Notes under the pieces: generated by a model
Told to the model about the DNA's origin: nothing
Databases searched by the model: none
Seen by the model: the letters and a program-made list of their open reading frames with translations, nothing else
Assembly: GCA_025149285.1 (NCBI GenBank)
Contig: CP102274.1
Coordinates: 4,552,001-4,616,000 of the forward strand
Source of the DNA: Hungatella hathewayi
Lineage (GTDB): Bacteria; Bacillota; Clostridia; Lachnospirales; Lachnospiraceae
Direction of reading: 5' to 3'
DNA: 64,000 bases
Translations under genes and position numbers: made by a program
Part shown: piece after piece, positions 16,593 through 26,457 of the stretch
How positions within the stretch are numbered: the first letter of the stretch is position 1
Layout: each line of letters begins with the position of its first letter

Positions 16593-17566
16593 CAGCTTTT
16601 CCTCCCTTCTTTTAACGCTTTTCTGTATTCCTTCTCCTGTCTGCGCTTCTGCTTATTCAGAAGCGCTTCATCCTTATCCCGCATCAGGAAAAACAGGACG
16701 GCTGAAGCCGCGCAGATGATGATAAACATTATCATACTGGCTGCGGCGGCGCGGTTATACATATAACTGCCGCTGAATGCCTGATTATAGATAAAGACGC
16801 TGGTGGTAAGCGTGGCATTGTCCGGTCCGCCCATCAGAAACAGCTTCGGGATATCGAACATCTGCAGGCCGCCAATTAAACTGGTAACCAGTGTAAACAG
16901 CAGAATCGTCTTTAAATTCGGAATGGTGATATAGAAAAATGTCTGGATCCGGTTTGCTCCATCCACCTCTGCGGATTCAAACAGCTCCGGATTGATCCCC
17001 ATGACGCCGGAGACCAGAATTATCATGGTGTATCCGTACCACATCCAGAACTGGATAAATTCCACCGTCCCGCGTGCCACCGATTTATCAACCAGAAAGT
17101 TAATGGGCTCCTTCGATATTCCCAGACGCATAAAAATATCATTGACCGGTCCCATCGGGTAGCCTAAGAGAGCGTTAAACAGGATTGCAATGGTTGCCGC
17201 CGTGATAATATTCGGCATATAAAACAGAACTTTAAACAGTCCTTCCCCCTTTATATGGTACCGCTTATCCGTAAACCACGCAGTCAGCAGGAGGGCCAGG
17301 CCAATCTGGGGAACAAAATTAAACAGCCATATGTGAATGGTGTTGCCGAACGCTTTTTTAAATGAAGGATTGGTAAGCACCGTTTTAAAGTTCTGAAACG
17401 GATCCTCCAGAAAGTTAAAATCCACGGCTCCCATTCCCTTAAAATCCGTAAATCCGATCACCCCGGTAAAGATAATGGGATACAGGGAAAAGATCAGAAA
17501 TCCCAGTACAAACGGAGCACAGAATATGTAGCCCCATTTCGCATATCTCAATCGTTTGCGTTTCAT
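16592..17566 (-). CDS. Sugar ABC transporter permease (MalF type)
   Basis: The 324-residue protein has six or seven membrane segments and the EAA docking loop with SAEVDGANRIQTFFYITIPN. A highly basic C-terminal tail (about 30 residues, rich in Lys/Arg) is longer than usual. It forms the channel with the MalG-type partner and receives sugar from the lipoprotein encoded upstream. A GC-rich hairpin lies in the gap before it. Confidence 0.92.
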   Translation of the reverse strand: MKRKRLRYAKWGYIFCAPFVLGFLIFSLYPIIFTGVIGFTDFKGMGAVDFNFLEDPFQNFKTVLTNPSFKKAFGNTIHIWLFNFVPQIGLALLLTAWFTDKRYHIKGEGLFKVLFYMPNIITAATIAILFNALLGYPMGPVNDIFMRLGISKEPINFLVDKSVARGTVEFIQFWMWYGYTMIILVSGVMGINPELFESAEVDGANRIQTFFYITIPNLKTILLFTLVTSLIGGLQMFDIPKLFLMGGPDNATLTTSVFIYNQAFSGSYMYNRAAAASMIMFIIICAASAVLFFLMRDKDEALLNKQKRRQEKEYRKALKEGRKS

Positions 17567-17590
17567 CGTTATTACCTCCCTGTAAAATCA

Positions 17591-17617
17591 GGGAGGACAG
17601 AAACTGCCGTCCTCCCC
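17591..17617 (-). terminator. Hairpin between binding protein and permease genes
   Basis: GGGAGGAC and GTCCTCCC pair around an 11-nt loop, followed on the minus strand by TGATTTTA. It lies between the binding-protein stop and the first permease start, where partial termination or 3'-end protection commonly raises the level of the binding protein. The U-tract is weak, so read-through is expected. Confidence 0.6.
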
Positions 17618-17668
17618 ATGATGGTGTTCGATATCGGATGCTGTATTTCTGATACAGCGCCTCGCCGC

Positions 17669-19081
17669 TTACTCCACAATAATATCCAGATTATCGGCCA
17701 CCTGCTGTTTAAAGTCTGTGATTGCCTGTTCTCTGCTCTTATTGCCGGCAGTGTATTCACGAACCTGGCCGCGCCAGTAATTGTTAATGGTCTCATCGTA
17801 CTGGGTTAAGTTTGTACCGTTGGCAAACTTGTTGGCCGGAACGAAGACGTCAAACATGTTCTGACCGCCCAGGAAATCTACGGAACCGTCAGATTTGCTC
17901 ATAACCGTACCGGAAGCCACCGCATCTTTTGTTCCGGCGTCGTTCATTGTTCCATTTGCCCACATGTACTGAAGGCTGTCTTCTGAGTCATCCAGAGTGA
18001 TCCAGTCAATAATATCTGCAACCGCATCTTTTACCTTCGTGTCCTTGTTCGCCAGTACCCAGGTGCCGCCCCAGAAGAAACCGATTGGGGAATCACAGAC
18101 AGCCCAGTCACCAAAGGTGCCTTCGCCGACTGCTGTACCGCCGCAGTTGGGCGCCATGGTATAGTTGATCAGCCAGGCCGGTCCGAAGAAGCCGAGAATC
18201 GGCTTTGCACCTTCTCCCTTCATATCGGCAAACCAGGCATCCTGCCAGTCCTGCGTGTCATTGTGATAGCCGTTATCCTTTAACTTCTTGGATAAATCAA
18301 GGAATGCTTCTCTCTTTGGATCGATGTTTAATTTCCCATCTACAATCCAGCCTTTATCTGAGCTGTTTTCCACTGCATGCCAGATATCTCCGTCACCGGA
18401 TACGATACCGTAGCCTTTGCCCTTCAAATCTTCTGCCGCGTTAAAGAACTGTGTCCAGTCGTTGGTTCCTGCGCCAAGCTTTGCTCCGACTTCCTTCGGA
18501 TCATCGGTTCCCCAGGTGTCCCTGGCGATGGAGCGGCGATAGATAAACGCTCCGCCGGTTGCCTGGTAGCCTAATGCGACTACCTTGCCGTCGGTATTCG
18601 TTCCGATATCGACTGCATACTGTGCAATCTCAGAGGATTTGATCTTTCCGTCGGCGTCAAGCCCCAGATCCTCATACGGTGCTGCATAACGGCTGGCATC
18701 ACCCTGCGTATATTTCAGCACGAATGCGGCTTCCGCACAGTAGATATCCGGTGCATCGCTGCCTCCGGCTGCCAGCGCCTGATCCAGTGCCGGCTGATAC
18801 GCACCATCGGTAGTTGCGATAATTGTCGTTTTAATCTCATAATCAAAATCAGGATGCAGTTCTTTGTACTTCTCAATCATCTTTGGCACTTCATCGGTAA
18901 AGGACCAGACATTGATTACTTTGGAATCAGAGGAAGCTCCGGCTTTATCCGCAGTTTTTTCTGTCTCCGCAGCAGCAGGCTTTTCTGCCGCTCCACCAGC
19001 GGAAGCAGGTGCTTTCCCGCAGCCCGTAAGGGAAGCCGCGATCATACAGCCACATAACAACCCAGCGATCATTTTTTTCAT
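17669..19081 (-). CDS. Sugar-binding lipoprotein of ABC importer
   Basis: The 470-residue protein has a lipoprotein signal peptide with lipobox LTGC (lipidated Cys21), then an Ala/Glu-rich linker and a family 1 extracellular solute-binding fold (NVWSFTDEVPKMIEKYKELHPDF at the start of the domain). It would capture a glycoside outside the membrane and feed the two permeases encoded downstream. The nearby GH1 and GH3 enzymes suggest beta-linked gluco- or xylo-oligosaccharides. ATG 19081 follows AAAGGAGGATTTATA; twelve extra in-frame codons upstream cover this site and are rejected. Confidence 0.93.
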   Translation of the reverse strand: MKKMIAGLLCGCMIAASLTGCGKAPASAGGAAEKPAAAETEKTADKAGASSDSKVINVWSFTDEVPKMIEKYKELHPDFDYEIKTTIIATTDGAYQPALDQALAAGGSDAPDIYCAEAAFVLKYTQGDASRYAAPYEDLGLDADGKIKSSEIAQYAVDIGTNTDGKVVALGYQATGGAFIYRRSIARDTWGTDDPKEVGAKLGAGTNDWTQFFNAAEDLKGKGYGIVSGDGDIWHAVENSSDKGWIVDGKLNIDPKREAFLDLSKKLKDNGYHNDTQDWQDAWFADMKGEGAKPILGFFGPAWLINYTMAPNCGGTAVGEGTFGDWAVCDSPIGFFWGGTWVLANKDTKVKDAVADIIDWITLDDSEDSLQYMWANGTMNDAGTKDAVASGTVMSKSDGSVDFLGGQNMFDVFVPANKFANGTNLTQYDETINNYWRGQVREYTAGNKSREQAITDFKQQVADNLDIIVE

Positions 19082-19485
19082 TATAAATCCTCCTTTGATC
19101 TTGATTCGCAGGCCCATTCTCTCAAGACCTGCAACGTTTTTGGTAGCTTTATTTTACCATATGTAAATGAGGATTTTCTCTACACATCTTGCTTTTCATA
19201 TTACATAAATTGCGATGTGTTTTTGTGTTTTTCAATAAATCTACAATATTTTAATTAATTATTTTATGCATTTATACCTTTATGTTATGGATAATCCGGA
19301 ATCATTTTGTGCTTTTTCTTATTTTAATTCATATTTTCATATTTTTTCATGTATCCACAACAGCAATATATGAATGGGCAATCCGCCGCATCAACCAAAC
19401 GCAGTATCAATGATTCAAAAAACGGAAAAAAGAATGCAGCCGGACCGATAAGCAATCATCTGTCCTGCCGCACTCTTTTTGTTTT
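19082..19485. other. AT-rich gap with operon promoter region and a terminator
   Basis: This 404-bp gap separates the sugar importer operon (promoter expected just left of about 19250) from the end of the LacI-regulated operon. It is very AT-rich between 19140 and 19380. I see no gene in it and cannot choose one promoter with confidence. A terminator occupies the right end. Confidence 0.5.
19426..19480 (-). terminator. Terminator of the DUF3798 operon
   Basis: Arms of about 20 bp pair imperfectly (AAAAAGAGTGCGGCAGGAC on the minus strand with the GTCCGGCTGCATTCTTTTT side), ending in a T run. It starts 6 bp beyond the last stop of the operon. Confidence 0.8.
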
Positions 19486-20412
19486 TTAAACAGTCTGGCC
19501 TGTTTTTCCCTCCATTGCATGAATCAGTTCTACGACCATTTCATGAGACGGAACCGGGATACCGTTTTTGTGGCCAGTACGCACAATGGAACCGCTGATA
19601 GCATCCACCTCTGTCTTTCTTCCGTCACGAAGATCCGCATAAATGGATGGGTATCCGTTCCTGGCTCCTTCCAGAAGACTATGAAGACCTTCCAGAACCT
19701 TCTCCGGCTTGAAAACAAATCCTTCTGACCGCGCCGTTTCTACGGCTTCCCTTGCCAGTCGTTCAACCAGGCTCCAGGCATGGGGGTTGTCCAGTAAATA
19801 CCCCTGGGGTACCTGTAAAATTCCAGACACAACACTTACAGAGGTATTCACAAACAACTTGTCCCAGATAAAACGTCTGATATCCTCAGATATACTGGTC
19901 TCTATACCACACGCCGACATTTCTTCCGCCAATATATATACCAACGTATTTCTGGCATGGGCAGATCCGATCGAGGTAACCCCTGATCCACCATGGAGAA
20001 CCGACGTGTTTCCTGTTAAAACGCTGTTATGGCGTGTCGTTCCAATCACGATCCGTGATTCTTCCACAAATTCTCTCAGCAGTTCCTCGTGACCAGAACC
20101 ATTCTGCAGTGTCAGAAGCAGCGTATCCGGGCCAAACAGCCCACGGTTTTGTTCCAGTACTTCTCTGGAGACCAGTGATTTTGTAAACAACATTACTACA
20201 TCAGGTATCTCCCTCAGGTCTTCACCCGATACGGCCGCTCGCGGAAATAAATGTAATTCTGTCCCGTCATTTTCACGAATTATGACTCCGTTTTTCTTTA
20301 TCTCCTCAACTTTCTCTGCGCGATGCCCATAAATACATACATCATTTTTCCTGCTGAGCAGACCGCCAAACAAAAGCCCCATGGCGCCAGCCCCTAATAC
20401 CGCTATTCTCAT
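19486..20412 (-). CDS. Ketopantoate reductase (ApbA/PanE) family protein
   Basis: The 308-residue protein has the N-terminal Rossmann motif AVLGAGAMGLLFGG, FTKSLVS, the conserved TLQNGSGHEE at about 110, a catalytic lysine in RRFIWDKLFVN at about 172, and EVDAISGSIV near the end. PanE reduces ketopantoate with NADPH. Here it is the last gene of a catabolic-looking operon rather than beside panB/panC, so it may reduce a different 2-oxo acid or 2-ketolactone. It overlaps proC by 4 bp. Confidence 0.88.
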   Translation of the reverse strand: MRIAVLGAGAMGLLFGGLLSRKNDVCIYGHRAEKVEEIKKNGVIIRENDGTELHLFPRAAVSGEDLREIPDVVMLFTKSLVSREVLEQNRGLFGPDTLLLTLQNGSGHEELLREFVEESRIVIGTTRHNSVLTGNTSVLHGGSGVTSIGSAHARNTLVYILAEEMSACGIETSISEDIRRFIWDKLFVNTSVSVVSGILQVPQGYLLDNPHAWSLVERLAREAVETARSEGFVFKPEKVLEGLHSLLEGARNGYPSIYADLRDGRKTEVDAISGSIVRTGHKNGIPVPSHEMVVELIHAMEGKTGQTV

Positions 20413-21233
20413 AAACCGTCTTCCTGCTGCTTTCCCATAGATTTTGACTTGCGTATGCAGACGGTCACTGCATTCTGCACCGCGCTGCGCATCCCCCGTT
20501 CTTCCAGTTCCATCACTGCATCAATCGTCGTTCCCCCCGGACTGCATACCATATCTTTCAATTCTCCCGGATGCATTCCCGTCTCCAAAACCATTCTGGC
20601 ACTGCCCGCTACTGCCTGTGCGCAGAACGTATAAGCCTGCTCCCGCATCATCCCCCCAGCTACCGCAGCATCTGCCATTGCCTCAATAAAAAGATAGACA
20701 TAGGCGGGAGACGAGCCTGAAACTGCTGTTACAACATCAAACAGGCTCTCCGTAACCTCCTCTGCACGTCCAAAGCTTCTGAATACAGTGAGCACGTCTT
20801 CCATCTGTATCCGGGACACCAGATCATTGGAACAGACAGCCGCCATCCCCTCGCCTGCCATGGCTGGTGTATTTGGCATAACCCGGATTACAGGAATATC
20901 CCGTTTAAAATACCTCATCAGAACAGAGAGGGATAATCCAGCCGCAATTGATACGACGACGCTTTCGCTGCGGACCGCTTCTCTGATCTCTGCAATTACC
21001 GCTGGACACACATTCGGCTTTACCGCCAGAATCAAAATATCTGCGAAAGAAGCTGTGTTACAATTCTCATCGGTTATTTCAATCCCATACTCCGCTTTTA
21101 AAGCTTCCAGACCTGAAGGATTTTTATCCGATACCAGGATATCTCCGGGTTTTGTAATTCCTGCCTTCAGCATTCCTCCAATGATTGCCCTGCACATATT
21201 GCCGCCGCCAATAAATCCGAATTTCCGTTCCAT
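20409..21233 (-). CDS. proC: Pyrroline-5-carboxylate reductase
   Basis: The 274-residue protein has the NAD(P)-binding motif FIGGGNMCRAIIGG, the central VIRVMPNTPAMAGEGM, and the family signature spanning PGELKDMVCSPGGTTIDAV at about 229-247. ProC makes proline from pyrroline-5-carboxylate. Its position inside a LacI-controlled transporter/amidohydrolase operon is unusual and points to a role with an imported pyrroline, imine or proline-containing compound. It may be a second, pathway-specific copy. Confidence 0.9.
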   Translation of the reverse strand: MERKFGFIGGGNMCRAIIGGMLKAGITKPGDILVSDKNPSGLEALKAEYGIEITDENCNTASFADILILAVKPNVCPAVIAEIREAVRSESVVVSIAAGLSLSVLMRYFKRDIPVIRVMPNTPAMAGEGMAAVCSNDLVSRIQMEDVLTVFRSFGRAEEVTESLFDVVTAVSGSSPAYVYLFIEAMADAAVAGGMMREQAYTFCAQAVAGSARMVLETGMHPGELKDMVCSPGGTTIDAVMELEERGMRSAVQNAVTVCIRKSKSMGKQQEDGL

Positions 21234-21266
21234 TTTATCCCTCCTCCTTTCTGATGCAGTTTACTA

Positions 21267-22463
21267 TTAATAGGTCATGTTTGGTGCTGTTACTGCAAAG
21301 TAATTATCGTAGTTCTCATACAGCGTAACGCTGGCTCCCTCTCCTGCAAGATTCGTTAAAATTGTCTGAAGGGTACCGATATCAACCTTTCCGTCTGTCT
21401 TCCCGTCCAGATAATCCATGCAGTACTGAACACCGCCTCTTAAGGACATATTGGTAACGGAAAGCGGCCAGCCGGTAAAGTGGCCTGTCATGTTTTTCTC
21501 AGCCGCTTTTTCCACAATCTGCTTATTCAGATAATCGTAATCACCTGCATACTCTTCCGGAATCTCGATACCCAAAGGATTGGCATAGAATGTCGGGGAT
21601 GGATCCTTTATGATTAAATAGTAACCTTCCTGACGGTCTGCCAGTGTTTTAATAATCGGCTCTGTCTGGGAAAGGTTGGTTCCATAGAACGCAGTCATCT
21701 CCCCGTATTCATCCAGTTTTTTCGGTACATCTTCCAGAACAAACTGCTGCGTACCCGTAGTACCTGCATCTGAGGTAGGATCCGGTGTGGTCACATCCAC
21801 AAATGTGATTCCCAGTTCTTCGCACTTTGCCTTTAAATTGTCATGATAAGCAAGTTTTGTCGCAATAGCCAGATGGCGGGGGAAGGAATAGTGCAAAACA
21901 GTTTTCACACCAAGCTCACTTAAGATTTCCGCATCCTGAACACCTGCAGTTGCAAAGTCTGTATTAAATACAACATCTGCCGCCTGCGCAATTACATCAT
22001 TATCATCCATTGGAAGACCTGCCCAGATAAAGATATCATCACGTACTTCACGAATCTTATCAATCGCTGCCGCAGTTCCGCTTACCGATTGTGTAAAGAT
22101 AATCGCCTTCATATCCGGGTCGGAGGCCAGAGACAGCGCGGTGGATATGGTGGTCTCCATCTCTGTTGCAAAGTTATCCGGGAACGTCACATGAACAACC
22201 GTATCCGGGTATTCTGCTGCCAATTCTTCCGCAACCCGATACTCCTCTTCCGCCTGTGATACTGTTGTAGTCATAATGCCGATCTTATAACCGGCGTTTT
22301 CTGCAGCTTCCGCTGTCTTTTCCATAGTTTCATCTGCTGACGTCTTCGCCGTCTCCGCCGTGGTTGTCGTCTCCGGGGTCCCGCTGCCCACAGTACTTCC
22401 ACATGCCGCCAGTCCCAGAACCATTGTAAGTGTCAATGCGGTTGCAATCACTTTTTTAAACAT
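21267..22463 (-). CDS. DUF3798 substrate-binding lipoprotein
   Basis: The 398-residue protein has a lipobox LAAC (Cys21), a Thr/Glu-rich linker to about residue 55, and a DUF3798 domain (KIGIMTTTVSQAEEEY, then HYSFPRHLAIATK at about 195). DUF3798 proteins look like periplasmic binding proteins but have no agreed ligand. The RbsA-type ATPase and two RbsC-type permeases encoded upstream in the same operon indicate that this is their binding component. Confidence 0.87.
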   Translation of the reverse strand: MFKKVIATALTLTMVLGLAACGSTVGSGTPETTTTAETAKTSADETMEKTAEAAENAGYKIGIMTTTVSQAEEEYRVAEELAAEYPDTVVHVTFPDNFATEMETTISTALSLASDPDMKAIIFTQSVSGTAAAIDKIREVRDDIFIWAGLPMDDNDVIAQAADVVFNTDFATAGVQDAEILSELGVKTVLHYSFPRHLAIATKLAYHDNLKAKCEELGITFVDVTTPDPTSDAGTTGTQQFVLEDVPKKLDEYGEMTAFYGTNLSQTEPIIKTLADRQEGYYLIIKDPSPTFYANPLGIEIPEEYAGDYDYLNKQIVEKAAEKNMTGHFTGWPLSVTNMSLRGGVQYCMDYLDGKTDGKVDIGTLQTILTNLAGEGASVTLYENYDNYFAVTAPNMTY

Positions 22464-22500
22464 AATCTTCCTCCTTTATATTGAATCCTTCTTTATTATT

Positions 22501-23769
22501 TTATTTATTTTCTTCTTTTGAGCGCTTATCTGCAGCCTGTTTCAAACCATACAGCACCAGCGAGATTGTGATAACCGCATAACCTACAAACACGCGGAAA
22601 TATTCTCCGATCTGCGCATCGCCAAATAACCTGTTTCCTGCCAGAGGTGAAGTAAAAAACAGGATATGAAACAGTGCTGCTCCCAGAAATACATGACCTA
22701 TACTGGCCTTTTTAATCGATGCACCGCCTACCAGCAGCGCGGCAATCGCATACTGTCCGACCTGCTCATGACTGCTGAAAGTATTCATGTTTCCCATGTT
22801 CTGTAAATAGATCACCTGACCGAGGGCCGCTATAATGGTAGAAAACGTTATGGAAAACAGGCGGCAGCGCCCCACATTGATTCCTGAAACAATAGCAACA
22901 TCCATGTTCTGTCCCGTGGTTCGGATATCCTGTCCAATCTTTGTTCTGGAGATAAATGCAGTAAGCAGACAGAGCAGTGCAATGATTATTCCTACAACCA
23001 TGGGTATCTGTGTTGCCGCACAGGCCAAATGAAGAGGCGGTATCAGCCATACCAGAGCAGCCGAAGCTGTCAGTGCCACCGCTGCCGCGACTGCACTGCG
23101 ACAGTCCTTTACTGCTTCTGAAAGAGTTCTTCCATATCTTTTTTTCTTTCTCACCACCAGGATCACAAGCACTAATATGGCCGCAAGCGCCGCATATACC
23201 ACAGACCAGTCCAGCGTTATACGCCAGATGTGATCCAAATAGTTCTTAACATCATCATGAAACGCAATGGTATTTTTAAGTCCTACGCCGTTGGACAGCA
23301 TCAGCTCCGCATCCTGAAACGGAATTACACGGCCCAGAAGTATCAAAAAAGTCAGATCAAACAAACCGATTGAGAAATATCCCAGAATAATTCCTGTTAT
23401 CATTTCCTGCCCGACAGCCCTGTTCATAAGTTTTCCAACCGCCAAGCCGAACAAACCTCCCAGAACGCTGGCAATCAACGCTGCAAGCAGCATGCCCGGC
23501 GCTCCGCCAATGTTCCAGTGAGTGATCATTACCAATGAGATCTCCCCCGCCATCGCTCCAACAACAATACTGAAGTTCAGTCCCATACCACAAAGAACAG
23601 GCAGAATCAGGGATAAAATCAAAACCGCGTTCCTCGAAATACGGGCCACAGTCTCTTTCACAATATAGCTGAGAGGCTGGCCGGAACAAAGAATACTTCC
23701 GACACATAAAATGACGAATAACAGAGTCACGGCATTCCCGCTCAATACATTTCGTATTCTAGCTTTCAT
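22501..23769 (-). CDS. ABC importer permease (RbsC/YufQ type)
   Basis: The 422-residue protein has about ten membrane segments and the BPD_transp_2 fold (GLNFSIVVGAMAGEI near 65, VSGINVGRCRLF near 290, ALLVGGASIKKASIGH near 335). It pairs with the next permease to make a heterodimeric channel, as in BMP-type nucleoside importers. Its start codon overlaps the partner's stop by one base. Confidence 0.9.
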   Translation of the reverse strand: MKARIRNVLSGNAVTLLFVILCVGSILCSGQPLSYIVKETVARISRNAVLILSLILPVLCGMGLNFSIVVGAMAGEISLVMITHWNIGGAPGMLLAALIASVLGGLFGLAVGKLMNRAVGQEMITGIILGYFSIGLFDLTFLILLGRVIPFQDAELMLSNGVGLKNTIAFHDDVKNYLDHIWRITLDWSVVYAALAAILVLVILVVRKKKRYGRTLSEAVKDCRSAVAAAVALTASAALVWLIPPLHLACAATQIPMVVGIIIALLCLLTAFISRTKIGQDIRTTGQNMDVAIVSGINVGRCRLFSITFSTIIAALGQVIYLQNMGNMNTFSSHEQVGQYAIAALLVGGASIKKASIGHVFLGAALFHILFFTSPLAGNRLFGDAQIGEYFRVFVGYAVITISLVLYGLKQAADKRSKEENK

Positions 23770-24815
23770 CAGATTTTCCTCCCATCGATCTTAGTCAATG
23801 CGTAAAGGATAACCCCGTTACAGATAATAACCCTCGCGATTTCAGACAGGCTGCTTCCGTCGTCAATGAGCTGCGCAGAAACCACTGGCGCAATTGTAAG
23901 AATTGCCTGGTAAAGTACGACGCCAATGATTACATGCCATATATTGGCCTTTTTCAGCGAAGCGCCTCCAACCAGAATAGCTGCAATTGCAGGAAATGCC
24001 ATGTTTCGAGGTGCTGTGTACAGCTGATACATTCCAATCCCCTGCGCGTAGACGACTATTCCAATGGCTCCGCAGATTGTGGATAATATGGTTCCCATTA
24101 CCCTCATCCTGTCGTTATCAATTCCTATTGACCTGCCAAACATGGGATTCATACCGCTCACCTTCATCATGACTCCGGTTTTACTCTTCTGAAATACCCA
24201 GAATGCCAGACAGCCCAGACCGAATACCAGGAATAGCCCCGTAGGAATCGTAACATTTCCAATCTTAAATGCCAGCAGATTATTTAATACCTTATCGTAA
24301 AATCCATCTAATGTAATTGTACTTCGCACTCCATTCCCCATAGCCCACTTAATTCTCGGATCCGAAAAGAACGGAAACAGCATCCAGCCCATGCACATCA
24401 GTGAGACAATGGAAAAGTTGATATACGTTCCCACCATCATCTCAGAGCCCCGCAGCCGGTTTAAAAGCAGTCCATATAAATATCCCACAACAGTTGCAAA
24501 CACAGATCCCAGCATGCAGGCTGCGAAAATCCCCTTCATTCCCTGAATTCCCCATTCCACGGAAAGTACACCGGCCAGCTGACCGCAGAGAATTCCAAGC
24601 GGAAGTGCAAAGTTTAAGCCAACACCGCATTCTACCATAGGCAGCATAGCCAAAACAAAAAAGCTGTTTAATCCGATACGGACCAGTACGTCGGAAACAA
24701 TGGTTCCACTGTCCAGATGCAGTGTAAAGGTCAGAAGAACAAGACCAGCTAAGAATGCCATAATGATAAACCTGGAAAAACCAATCGCCTGGTACAGACG
24801 CTTAATCTGCTGCAT
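23769..24815 (-). CDS. ABC importer permease (RbsC/YufP type)
   Basis: The 348-residue protein has about nine membrane segments and shares with its neighbour the motifs VGLNFALPLGILCGQ and ILVGGASLKKANIWHV. It is the second half of the channel. ATG 24815 follows AAGGAGGTGGGG and overlaps the end of the ATPase gene by 14 bp; a longer start at 24857 would overlap more and lacks a ribosome site. Confidence 0.9.
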   Translation of the reverse strand: MQQIKRLYQAIGFSRFIIMAFLAGLVLLTFTLHLDSGTIVSDVLVRIGLNSFFVLAMLPMVECGVGLNFALPLGILCGQLAGVLSVEWGIQGMKGIFAACMLGSVFATVVGYLYGLLLNRLRGSEMMVGTYINFSIVSLMCMGWMLFPFFSDPRIKWAMGNGVRSTITLDGFYDKVLNNLLAFKIGNVTIPTGLFLVFGLGCLAFWVFQKSKTGVMMKVSGMNPMFGRSIGIDNDRMRVMGTILSTICGAIGIVVYAQGIGMYQLYTAPRNMAFPAIAAILVGGASLKKANIWHVIIGVVLYQAILTIAPVVSAQLIDDGSSLSEIARVIICNGVILYALTKIDGRKI

Positions 24816-26427
24816 GATTCCCCACCTCCTTCTGTTCCTCTGTAACGCCGGCAGCACTGCTCATAAGAAGGCCGAATTTATATTCTTCATCATTAGGTTT
24901 TAAGATACCGGCCAGTTTTCCCTCAGTGACAATTGCAATACGGTCGCAGACAGAACGTAGTTCGGCCAGTTCTGAGGAAGTCATAATAATCGTCATGTGG
25001 CGTTCCCGATTTAACTGTACCAGATAATTAAGTATCAACTTCTTTGCTCCGATATCAATCCCCCTCGTAGGTTCTGAAATGAAAAGCACCTCTGGATTCA
25101 TGGCCAGTGCCTTGGCAATTGAAACTTTCTGCTGGTTTCCCCCACTTAGTCGCTTGCATGGCTGGCTGCTGTTAGTACATCGTATATCAATCTCTTCGAT
25201 CATCTTTTTTGCATATTCGGCCGCTGCTTTTTTATTATAAAACCGCATGAAACCCAGACGCCGCAAATATTCCTGATTCACCCGCAGAGCTGCTATTACA
25301 GTGTTCATCTCTATCGAAGCATCCAGATTTAAGCCGACGCCTCTCCTGTCTTCCGACACAAACATAATTTTTTTCTTCAGGGTTGACAGCGTATCTGCCA
25401 GAGTAAGAGTTTCTCCACGATAAAGCACGTCTCCTGTCGCAGGGTACAGACCCATGATGCCATTGGCGATTCCCACCTTTCCATGACCGGCCAGGCCGCC
25501 GATTCCCAGGATCTCCCCTTCCCTCACCTCTAAATCGATTCCCTTTACCAGTTCTCCCGGCATATCGACGTGAAAATTCTTCATGGTCAGAATGACCGGG
25601 CTATGTAATTCAGACTCCGGTTTCGGTTCCTTTGTCACCAGTTCTACCTTTCGTCCAATCATCATCTCTGACAGCTGAACTGCTGTCACACCCTCCATAT
25701 CGCACTGACTTACAAGTTCTCCATTCCGAAGCACAACTGCAGTATCCGCATATTGAATTGCCTCATCCAGCCGATGGCTGATAAAGATAAAAGAAATCCC
25801 CTGATCTGCGACCGCACGTACACAATCCAAGAACTGTTTCGCCTCTCCCTCTGTCAGAACTGCCGTAGGTTCATCCAGAACAACCAGCTTTATATTTTTC
25901 TTGTTCAGTTCTCTTGCGATTTCCACAAACTGCTTATAACCGACTGATACATTTTCTACTGCAACCGTTTCACTCAATCCTTCGAGCCCAAGAGAATCCA
26001 GCGTCTTCCGTGCCTCTTTTCTCATAGAAACCTTATCCACCGTCTCCAGCTTTCTGCTAATGATACGGCTGAACAAATTGACTTTCGTAATCTCCCGGTT
26101 CAAGCGAATGTTCTCCGCGATCTCATACCCGTCAATCAGCATGAATTCCTGATGAACCATTCCGATTCCCAGGTCAGAAGCGTCGGAAGGCTTCATGATC
26201 TTCACCTGCTTCCCCTCAAAGAGAACATCTCCAGTAAAACCTCCAGTAGAATGGATTACATCCATTCCGAAGAGAATATTCATAAGCGTCGACTTGCCCG
26301 CTCCGTTTTCACCAAGCAAAGCTAATATCTGCCCTTTCTTCAGGCGGATACTGACATCCTTAAGTACCCGAACTCCGTAATATTCCTTTCCGATGTGGTT
26401 CATTTCCAGAAGGTACTCATATTCCAC
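24802..26427 (-). CDS. RbsA-type ABC importer ATPase (two nucleotide-binding domains)
   Basis: The 541-residue protein has two ATPase domains in tandem. The first has Walker A GENGAGKST and Walker B VVLDEPTAVL. The second keeps a full signature LSGGNQQK and the LFISEPTRGID Walker B, but its Walker A reads GLAGHGKVG, and the first domain's signature is degenerate (VSVGYKQ). This asymmetry is normal for carbohydrate- and nucleoside-importing RbsA/YufO proteins. It powers the two permeases encoded immediately downstream. Confidence 0.93.
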   Translation of the reverse strand: MEYEYLLEMNHIGKEYYGVRVLKDVSIRLKKGQILALLGENGAGKSTLMNILFGMDVIHSTGGFTGDVLFEGKQVKIMKPSDASDLGIGMVHQEFMLIDGYEIAENIRLNREITKVNLFSRIISRKLETVDKVSMRKEARKTLDSLGLEGLSETVAVENVSVGYKQFVEIARELNKKNIKLVVLDEPTAVLTEGEAKQFLDCVRAVADQGISFIFISHRLDEAIQYADTAVVLRNGELVSQCDMEGVTAVQLSEMMIGRKVELVTKEPKPESELHSPVILTMKNFHVDMPGELVKGIDLEVREGEILGIGGLAGHGKVGIANGIMGLYPATGDVLYRGETLTLADTLSTLKKKIMFVSEDRRGVGLNLDASIEMNTVIAALRVNQEYLRRLGFMRFYNKKAAAEYAKKMIEEIDIRCTNSSQPCKRLSGGNQQKVSIAKALAMNPEVLFISEPTRGIDIGAKKLILNYLVQLNRERHMTIIMTSSELAELRSVCDRIAIVTEGKLAGILKPNDEEYKFGLLMSSAAGVTEEQKEVGNHAAD

Positions 26428-26457
26428 TGCCCTGTCACCCCAATTCTCTCCGGATTA

